Part shown: positions 58,998 through 64,000 of the stretch, in pieces | Layout of the letters: each line of letters begins with the position of its first letter | How positions within the stretch are numbered: the first letter of the stretch is position 1 | Source: Bradyrhizobium sp. MOS003 | GTDB lineage: Bacteria; Pseudomonadota; Alphaproteobacteria; Rhizobiales; Xanthobacteraceae | Direction: 5' to 3' | NCBI RefSeq assembly: GCF_003020125.1 | Contig: NZ_PYFW01000006.1 | Location: 1 to 64,000, forward strand | Length of the DNA: 64,000 nt | Position numbers and translations under genes: made by a program | The notes under the pieces: model-generated | Database searches by the model: none | Told to the model about the DNA's origin: nothing | Seen by the model: only the letters and a program-made list of their open reading frames with translations

Positions 58998-59798
58998 TCA
59001 GTAAAACTTGTGGAAATGATGGATCGGGCCGTGGCCGTGGCCGACGCTGAAGCGGTCGGCGGCTGCGATGGCCGCGCTGATCCAGGCCTTTGCGTTGCGC
59101 ACGGCAGGCTCCAGACCCTCGCCCTTGGCCAGCCCCGCCGCGACCGCCGAGGACAGCGAGCAACCGGTGCCGTGGGTGTTGCGCGTGGCAACACGCGGCG
59201 CCGCGAGCGCGATTCCGCCTTCGGCCGTGACGAGATAGTCGGTGCTCTCGGCGCCCTCGCCGTGCCCGCCCTTGATCAGGACCGCGCGGCAGCCGAGCGC
59301 CAGCAGGCGCCGCCCCTGGCTTTCGATCCCGGCCTCGCTCACTGCGATCTCCTCGTCGAGCAAAGCCGCGGCTTCCGGCAGGTTGGGCGTGATCACTGAG
59401 GCCATCGGTATCAGCTTTGTGCGCAGAGCATCGACGGCCTCGGATGCGAGCAAGCGGTCGCCTGAGGTCGCCACCATGACGGGATCGAGCACGACATGCT
59501 TCGGCTTCCAGCGCGACAGCGCGGCCGCGATCGCGTCGATGCTGGCGACCTGGGCGACCATGCCGATTTTCACCGCGCCGACGTCGAGATCGGAGAACAC
59601 CGCATCGATCTGCGCGGTGACGAATTCGGCCGGCACCGCCTGAATGCCGGTGACGCCGCGCGTGTTCTGCGCCGTCAGCGCCGTGATGGCGGAGGCTCCA
59701 TAGACCCCGAGCGCGGCAAAGGTCTTCAGGTCGGCCTGAATGCCGGCGCCGCCGCTCGAATCGGAGCCGGCAATGGTGAGTGCGACCGGGGTCGTCAT
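58998..59798 (-). CDS. thiD: Hydroxymethylpyrimidine/phosphomethylpyrimidine kinase
   Basis: Phosphorylates HMP and HMP-P in thiamine synthesis (EC 2.7.1.49, 2.7.4.7). The 266-residue ribokinase-fold enzyme starts with ALTIAGSDSSGGAGIQADLK, the ThiD signature, has VLDPVMVATSGD and ends with the anion-hole/catalytic RNTHGTGCSLSSAVAAGLA. The ATG at 59798 is right for the family. Not next to other thi genes. No THI-box riboswitch is visible in the 131 bases upstream. Confidence 0.95.
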   Translation of the reverse strand: MTTPVALTIAGSDSSGGAGIQADLKTFAALGVYGASAITALTAQNTRGVTGIQAVPAEFVTAQIDAVFSDLDVGAVKIGMVAQVASIDAIAAALSRWKPKHVVLDPVMVATSGDRLLASEAVDALRTKLIPMASVITPNLPEAAALLDEEIAVSEAGIESQGRRLLALGCRAVLIKGGHGEGAESTDYLVTAEGGIALAAPRVATRNTHGTGCSLSSAVAAGLAKGEGLEPAVRNAKAWISAAIAAADRFSVGHGHGPIHHFHKFY

Positions 59799-59929
59799 GG
59801 GCGGATTTTCCGCGTTTTCGGGGCCATGGTCCGTCCTACCGCGCGCGCCGGGTAACAAGCAAGTTCGCTTGCTAATTCCGGCCGGTTTTGGCCTATTAGC
59901 CGGAAGAATACGCTTTCGGAGTGCCCGCG

Positions 59930-60175
59930 ATGGTTCCTTTTTTCGTCCAGATCAAATGCAAGCTAGGTCAGTCCTATACGGTCGCCAACGCGCTTGCCGA
60001 AGCCGAGATCGCGTCCGAAATCTACTCCACGGCCGGCCAATACGACCTTCTCGTGAAGTTCTACGTCGACAACGACACCGACATCGGCCATTTCGTCAAC
60101 GAGAAGGTGCAGGTGCTGCCGGGCATCCAGGACACCCTCACCATCATCACCTTCAAGGCGTTTGGCGCCAGCTAG
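59930..60175 (+). CDS. Stand-alone Lrp/AsnC ligand-binding (RAM) domain protein
   Basis: An 81-residue protein equal to the C-terminal effector-binding half of Lrp-family regulators, with no helix-turn-helix: VPFFVQIKCKLGQSYTVANA, SEIYSTAGQYDLLVKFYVDN and GIQDTLTIITFKAF. Such demi-Lrp proteins bind amino acids and may modulate full-length Lrp proteins by mixed assembly. The ATG at 59930 has GGAG at 8-base spacing; a GTG at 59921 is less likely. Ends 7 bases before the convergent cytochrome gene. Confidence 0.9.
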   Translation: MVPFFVQIKCKLGQSYTVANALAEAEIASEIYSTAGQYDLLVKFYVDNDTDIGHFVNEKVQVLPGIQDTLTIITFKAFGAS

Positions 60176-60182
60176 CCCGCAG

Positions 60183-61109
60183 CTAGCTCGCGTCCTTGCG
60201 CTTGGGCCGCGGCGGGCCGTCCACCGGCGGCAGCGATTTGAGGTAGTCCGCCATCGCCGCAAGATCCGCGTCGGACAATTGCGAGGTGTTCTTGATCACA
60301 CGCGTCATCGCGCCGCCAACGCTGTCGCCGTCGGGCAATTCGCCGGTCTTGAGGAAATAGGCGATATCCTTCGCGCTCCACTCGCCGAGGCGCTTCTGCG
60401 TGATGTTGGGCACCCAGCCCTCGCCTTCCGGATTCGGCCCGCCGGCAAAGCGCTGGCTCGAGATGATGCCGCCGAGCGCGTTGCGTGGACTGTGGCATTC
60501 GGCGCAATGGCCGAAACTGTTGACGAGGTATGCGCCGCGATTGAATTGCGGCGACTTGCTGCCGTCGGCGACAAAAGGCTTGTCGTCCAGAAACAGGAAT
60601 TTCCAGATGCCGATGTTACGCCGGATGTTGAAGGGAAAGCCGACGTCGTGGTCACGCACCTTGCCGGTCACCGGCGGCAGCGTCTTCAGATAAGCGAAGA
60701 GATCGAGTACGTCCTCGCGCCTGGCATGCTGGTACGACGTATAGGGGAAAGCGGGAAAATAATGCTGCCCGCCCGGCGAAACCCCGTGCATCACCGCGTT
60801 GACGAAGTCGGCGTCGGTCCATTTGCCGATACCGTCGTTCGGATCGGGCGAGATGTTCGGCGCGTAGAACGTTCCGAACGGCGACTTGATCGCGACGCCG
60901 CCGCCGAGCCTGACACGATCGGGCTGGTTCGGCGTGGCATGGCAGGACGCGCAGCCCCCGGCGTTGAACATCACCTCGCCGTTTGCAAGGTTGGCCACAT
61001 GGCCCGGCGCATTGCCAGCGGCGGCCACCACCGCCGCGCTGAGCCACCAATAGACGCCGGCAGCAATGACCGCGGCGAGCAGCCCTGCGAGAATTGTTCG
61101 TTGCAACAT
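60183..61109 (-). CDS. Diheme c-type cytochrome, membrane-anchored
   Basis: A 308-residue periplasmic electron carrier with an N-terminal anchor (ILAGLLAAVIAAGVYWWLSA). Two heme motifs are visible, GCASCHATP near residue 53 and HCAECHSPR near 208, with distal-Met candidates further on. It resembles the cytochrome subunits of alcohol, gluconate or sorbitol dehydrogenases (NGIGKWTDADFVNAVMHGVS and FPYTSYQHARREDVLDLFAY are typical), but here it stands alone without a dehydrogenase subunit. Divergent from the CHRD gene. Confidence 0.9.
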   Translation of the reverse strand: MLQRTILAGLLAAVIAAGVYWWLSAAVVAAAGNAPGHVANLANGEVMFNAGGCASCHATPNQPDRVRLGGGVAIKSPFGTFYAPNISPDPNDGIGKWTDADFVNAVMHGVSPGGQHYFPAFPYTSYQHARREDVLDLFAYLKTLPPVTGKVRDHDVGFPFNIRRNIGIWKFLFLDDKPFVADGSKSPQFNRGAYLVNSFGHCAECHSPRNALGGIISSQRFAGGPNPEGEGWVPNITQKRLGEWSAKDIAYFLKTGELPDGDSVGGAMTRVIKNTSQLSDADLAAMADYLKSLPPVDGPPRPKRKDAS

Positions 61110-61264
61110 GCCGATCCATTCACTCGTCGCGGCGAACCTAAGACCGATGTCGTCGCGGCTCCAGCCACGAAGAATTTAGCCCGCCCTGGCCTGAAACGGG
61201 AATAAACTGAAATGCCGGCTGTTGGAAGTTTGGCAACCCGAACGGGTTCAGCAGGGAGAATGTC

Positions 61265-61681
61265 ATGAACAAGACCGTCATTGCCGCCATAGTGCTCGGT
61301 GCCGTTGCTTTCGCGAGCCCCGCCAGTGCCGAAAAGCTGAAGGCAACCCTCGACGGCAAGTCCGAGGTGCCGGCGACGACCAGCAGCGGCACCGGAACCG
61401 CCGATCTGAACTATGATGCCGCCAGCAAGAAGCTGTCGTGGACCGTCACTTATTCCGGGCTTTCCGGACCCGCCACCGCCGCGCATTTCCACGGGCCTGC
61501 CGAGGTTGGCAAGAACGCCGGCGTGGCCGTCGCGATCCCGAATGCGGCCGCAAGCCCGGTCAAGGGGGAGGCAACGCTCACGGATGCGCAGGCTGCCGAT
61601 CTGCTCGGCGGCAAGTACTACATCAACATCCACACCGCGGCCAATCCGGGCGGCGAGATCCGCGGCCAGGTGACGAAGTAA
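61265..61681 (+). CDS. CHRD-domain exported protein
   Basis: A 138-residue protein with a signal peptide (MNKTVIAAIVLGAVAFASPA, then SAE) and one CHRD domain: KLKATLDGKSEVPATTSSGT, WTVTYSGLSGPATAAHFHGP and NIHTAANPGGEIRGQV. CHRD domains were defined in chordin; bacterial ones are periplasmic and of unknown function. The HFHGP and NIHT histidines could bind metal. GGGAGAATGTC precedes the ATG. Monocistronic, with a strong terminator. Confidence 0.92.
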   Translation: MNKTVIAAIVLGAVAFASPASAEKLKATLDGKSEVPATTSSGTGTADLNYDAASKKLSWTVTYSGLSGPATAAHFHGPAEVGKNAGVAVAIPNAAASPVKGEATLTDAQAADLLGGKYYINIHTAANPGGEIRGQVTK

Positions 61682-61706
61682 GCCGCGACGCTGCTTCGTT
61701 GCGTGT

Positions 61707-61740
61707 AAGGCCGGGCGCAGGAGGGGGCGCCCGGCCTTTT
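61707..61740 (+). terminator. Intrinsic terminator after the CHRD gene
   Basis: 12-bp stem AAGGCCGGGCGC (61707-61718) / GCGCCCGGCCTT (61727-61738) followed by TTTTC. It lies 25 bases after the stop and also faces the convergent Cys/Met-metabolism gene. Confidence 0.9.
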
Positions 61741-61754
61741 CGATTCGATCGCGC

Positions 61755-63038
61755 CTAAGCCGCGTTCAGCGCCTGCGCGAGGTCGGCGATCAGATCGGAG
61801 GGGTTCTCGATGCCGATCGACAGCCGGATCGTGGAATCGAGCACGCCGATTTTCCGGCGGATGTCGGCGGGAACGCCGGAATGGGTCATGGTCGCGGGCA
61901 GGCTGGCGAGCGACTCGGTGCCACCGAGACTTACCGCCAGCTTGATGATCTGCAGCGCATTGAGGAATTTGACCGCAGCGTCCTTGCCGCCGACGATGTC
62001 GAACGCGAAGGTCGATCCCGCCCCCAGGCATTGCCGCGCGAACACACGGCCGGCGGGCGAGGCCTCCTCGTGATGACCGAGGTAGTGAACCTTGGCCACC
62101 TTCGGATGATCGCGCAGAAAGTCCGCAACGAGGCGCGCATTGCTGTTGGCCTTTTCCATGCGCAGGCTCAGTGTCTCCAGCGAGCGATTGATCATCCAGC
62201 AGGAATGCGGATCGAGCTGGGTGCCGATGGCGCCGCGCAGCGCCTTGATGCCCTTCATGATCGCCTTCGAGCCGAGCGCAGCGCCTGCGATCAGGTCGGA
62301 ATGACCGCCCACATATTTCGTCAGCGAGTATAGGGAAATGTCCGCACCGTGCTCGATCGGCCGCTGAAACACCGGCCCGAGCAGCGTATTGTCGCAGGCG
62401 ATGATCGGCGTGTCGCCTTGTGCCTTTCCGATGGAGTCGGCGATGCGGCGGATCATGGCGACATCGACCAGGCCGTTGGTCGGGTTGGCCGGGGTTTCGA
62501 TCAGGATCATCGAAACACGGCCCTTGGCCATGGCCTCGTCCGCTGCCTGCTTGACGGCCGCCTCGTCGATCCCGTCGGCGAAGCCGACAGCGCCGATCGA
62601 CAGACGCGAAAGCGTGTTTGTCAGCAGCGTCTCCGTCCCGCCATAGAGCGGCTGGGAGTGCAGGATGACGTCGCCCGGGCGGACAAAAGCCAGGATCGTG
62701 GTTGCGATCGCCGCCATGCCGGATGAGAACAGCGCGCAGCGCTCGGTGCGTTCGTAGATCGCGAGCCTGTCCTCGACGATCTCGCTGTTGGGATGATTGA
62801 AGCGCGAATAGACCAGGCCGGCGCCCATGCCTTCCGGCGGCTCGCGCCGGCCGGCGACGAAATCGAAGAAGTCCTGGCCGTCATCGGCGGTCTTGAACAC
62901 GAAGGTGGACGTCAGGAACACCGGCGGCTTGATGGCGCCTTCCGACAGCTGCGGATCATAGCCATAGGTCAGCATCAGCGTTTCAGGGTGCAGCATGTGA
63001 TTGCCGATATGCGTCTTCGACGGAAACGGTTTGACCAT
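61755..63038 (-). CDS. Cys/Met metabolism PLP enzyme (cystathionine gamma-synthase family)
   Basis: A 427-residue fold-type-I transsulfuration-family enzyme. ALFSSGMAAIATTILAFVRP and HSQPLYGGTETLL are the PLP phosphate and ring contacts, IIACDNTLLGPVFQRP provides the pyridine Asp, and LYSLTKYVGGHSDLIAG contains the Schiff-base Lys. The N-terminal SRFNHPNSEIVEDRLAIYER is typical. It could be a methionine gamma-lyase, cystathionine lyase/synthase or O-acylhomoserine sulfhydrylase; motifs alone do not decide. The start at 63038 (MVKPFPSKTH) is chosen; 62 upstream in-frame residues look non-coding. Confidence 0.9.
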   Translation of the reverse strand: MVKPFPSKTHIGNHMLHPETLMLTYGYDPQLSEGAIKPPVFLTSTFVFKTADDGQDFFDFVAGRREPPEGMGAGLVYSRFNHPNSEIVEDRLAIYERTERCALFSSGMAAIATTILAFVRPGDVILHSQPLYGGTETLLTNTLSRLSIGAVGFADGIDEAAVKQAADEAMAKGRVSMILIETPANPTNGLVDVAMIRRIADSIGKAQGDTPIIACDNTLLGPVFQRPIEHGADISLYSLTKYVGGHSDLIAGAALGSKAIMKGIKALRGAIGTQLDPHSCWMINRSLETLSLRMEKANSNARLVADFLRDHPKVAKVHYLGHHEEASPAGRVFARQCLGAGSTFAFDIVGGKDAAVKFLNALQIIKLAVSLGGTESLASLPATMTHSGVPADIRRKIGVLDSTIRLSIGIENPSDLIADLAQALNAA

Positions 63039-63193
63039 GGCCTGTCTCGCTGTTGATTGGGATCCTCGCCGCGCGCTGGAACTCCTGATGTCGTAAGACA
63101 GTAGGAACGAGATACGCCTTGTCGCATCAACGCCGCGGCCGTCGGTGCGAAGATAACCGCTCGGAGGGCGATCCGTCAGACCTTGCCAATCGA

Positions 63194-63222
63194 AAAAGGG
63201 CGGCTGCTTTCGCAACCGCCCC
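63194..63222 (-). terminator. Intrinsic terminator after the cytochrome c' gene
   Basis: On the minus strand GGGCGGTTGC / GCAGCCGCCC (one mismatch) with a GAAA loop, followed by TTTTT. It lies about 60 bases after the cytochrome stop. The plus-strand side also has ATTTTA, so it may work both ways. Confidence 0.85.
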
Positions 63223-63279
63223 ATTTTATGCCAGTAGCCTGGATGGAGCTTGCCCTCCCCCGGCTACAAAGGCCCCCCC

Positions 63280-63726
63280 TCAGCCGTTCTTGACGCGATA
63301 GGTCTCGTGGCAGCCGCCGCACTCCTTGCCGACCGCGGGGAAATTCGCCTTGAGCGAGTCCAGATCCTTGATCTTGCCCTTGGCCTCGCCGACGACCTTG
63401 GCGAAGCTCGCGATCTTGGCGTCGAAGCCGGCCTTGTCTTCCCAGACCTTCGGCGAGGTGCTGTAATCGCCCTCGGCCTTCATGCCCTTGGCGCTGGCCG
63501 GAAACAGGTTCGGCAGCTTCTTGGCAGTATCCTCGAACTGCGCCAACGCGCTGTCCACCGTGGCCTGGTCGTAGGGCTTCTCACCCTTGACCATCGCCGA
63601 CACCGCGCCGGCGTTCTTGCCGTTGCCCTTCATGAGGGTCTGAACCTCCTTGACGGAGTCCTGTTGTGCCCAAACGGCGCCCATCCCGAGCAGCAGCGCG
63701 CCCCCAACAACCAACACTCGCTTCAT
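63280..63726 (-). CDS. Cytochrome c' / c-556 family protein
   Basis: A 148-residue periplasmic heme protein: signal peptide MKRVLVVGGALLLGMGAVWA, a four-helix-bundle body (QTLMKGNGKNAGAVSAMVKG, DSALAQFEDTAKKLPNLFPA) and the C-terminal heme site ECGGCHETYRVKNG. A Met at the usual axial position (LMKGN) would make it c-556 type rather than five-coordinate c'. Possible roles are electron transfer or NO binding. The start at 63726 gives the signal peptide; 24 upstream residues are spurious. Confidence 0.93.
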   Translation of the reverse strand: MKRVLVVGGALLLGMGAVWAQQDSVKEVQTLMKGNGKNAGAVSAMVKGEKPYDQATVDSALAQFEDTAKKLPNLFPASAKGMKAEGDYSTSPKVWEDKAGFDAKIASFAKVVGEAKGKIKDLDSLKANFPAVGKECGGCHETYRVKNG

Positions 63727-63891
63727 TCGCAAAATCCCTTTCCTTGATGTCAGGATCGTGCCGACCCTTATGGGCCAACACCGTTTGGCAGATTTCATTC
63801 CATCCCGAGCGCGACGATAAATCGTCGCACTCTGGATAATGGTTGGGCAAACGTGTCCGGCGTTTGCCTCCCATTCCAGGTCGGCTTGATA

Positions 63892-64000
63892 TTACAGGCT
63901 GTGGCGGCGATGGTGCTCGTTGATGGCGATCCACACCCGCTCAGGCGTTGCCGGCATGTCGATGTGGTCGATCTTGTATTCGCGCCAGAGCGCATCGACG
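63892..64000 (-). CDS. Molybdopterin-binding dehydrogenase large subunit, C-terminal end (partial)
   Basis: Only the last 36 codons are in the window; the gene enters from the right edge. The peptide VDALWREYKIDHIDMPATPE, then RVWIAINEHHRRHSL and stop, matches the end of xanthine/aldehyde/CO-dehydrogenase-type large subunits, where HIDMPATPERVW is a recurrent closing phrase. The substrate cannot be inferred. It is upstream of, and same strand as, the cytochrome c' gene, with a 165-base gap. Confidence 0.75.
   Translation of the reverse strand, partial: VDALWREYKIDHIDMPATPERVWIAINEHHRRHSL

Noticed and set aside
1..64000. Search for tRNA/rRNA genes, integrases, transposases, phage genes or a genomic island border
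   Set aside because: None was recognised on reading both strands; gene content is chromosomal throughout and base composition looks even.

Overview
The window is a GC-rich chromosomal segment of an alphaproteobacterium, almost certainly Bradyrhizobium or a close relative. The pointers are a FlbT-regulated polar flagellar locus with a long flagellin, CtrA-type and sigma-54-type promoter motifs, a giant polar-growth-type coiled-coil protein, a TrxR-like ferredoxin-NADP reductase, and several families of interspersed palindromic repeats that I associate with Bradyrhizobium intergenic DNA. I saw no tRNA, rRNA, integrase, transposase, phage gene or CRISPR array, so this is core chromosome with short repeats rather than an island.

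Layout. 1-13.3 kb is a flagellar block: a truncated flagellin, flbT, and a minus-strand run flgE-flgK-flgL. The run continues into a tight four-gene cassette: family 2 glycosyltransferase, fold-type-I PLP enzyme, ATP-grasp ligase and group II PLP decarboxylase. A perfect CtrA box precedes the cassette, a sigma-54-like promoter precedes flgE, and a 19-bp-stem terminator closes the run. 13.5-25.5 kb holds housekeeping and stress genes: exported MsrB, a DAO-type oxidoreductase, a SixA-type phosphatase, UspA, a DUF1127 protein divergent from a MocR regulator, an MHYT-PAS-GGDEF-EAL protein, and a DUF892 protein behind an EcfG-type promoter. A 1.1-kb repeat-only block lies at 16.8-17.9 kb. 25.6-27.6 kb is an exported SGNH hydrolase.

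27.9-34.4 kb is a hexaric-acid catabolic cluster: a LysR regulator, kdgD, gudD, an aldehyde dehydrogenase and garD. Together they take D-glucarate and D-galactarate to 2-oxoglutarate. 34.5-38.9 kb has small exported proteins, a ferredoxin-NADP reductase, a hotdog thioesterase, a [2Fe-2S] ferredoxin and an Hpt protein.

39.3-45.1 kb is one gene for a 1947-residue membrane-anchored coiled-coil protein with six 22-residue and ten 44-residue tandem repeats. It resembles the growth-pole-ring (GPR/RgsE) proteins of Rhizobiales and has CtrA-like sites upstream. 45.4-48.3 kb is mlaE-mlaF-mlaD. 48.4-64 kb is mixed: an enolase-superfamily epimerase, an MFS transporter, a protein with a long acidic tail, a VOC protein, an RbsD/FucU protein, an exported caspase-fold protein with an Asn-rich tail, threonine dehydratase, a GT4 and LpxH-like pair, thiD, a RAM-only Lrp protein, two c-type cytochromes, a CHRD protein, a Cys/Met-metabolism PLP enzyme, and the last codons of a molybdopterin dehydrogenase subunit.

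The best candidates for an undescribed system are the flagellum-linked PLP/ATP-grasp/glycosyltransferase cassette, the giant repeat protein with its regulatory region, and the Asn-rich caspase-fold protein.
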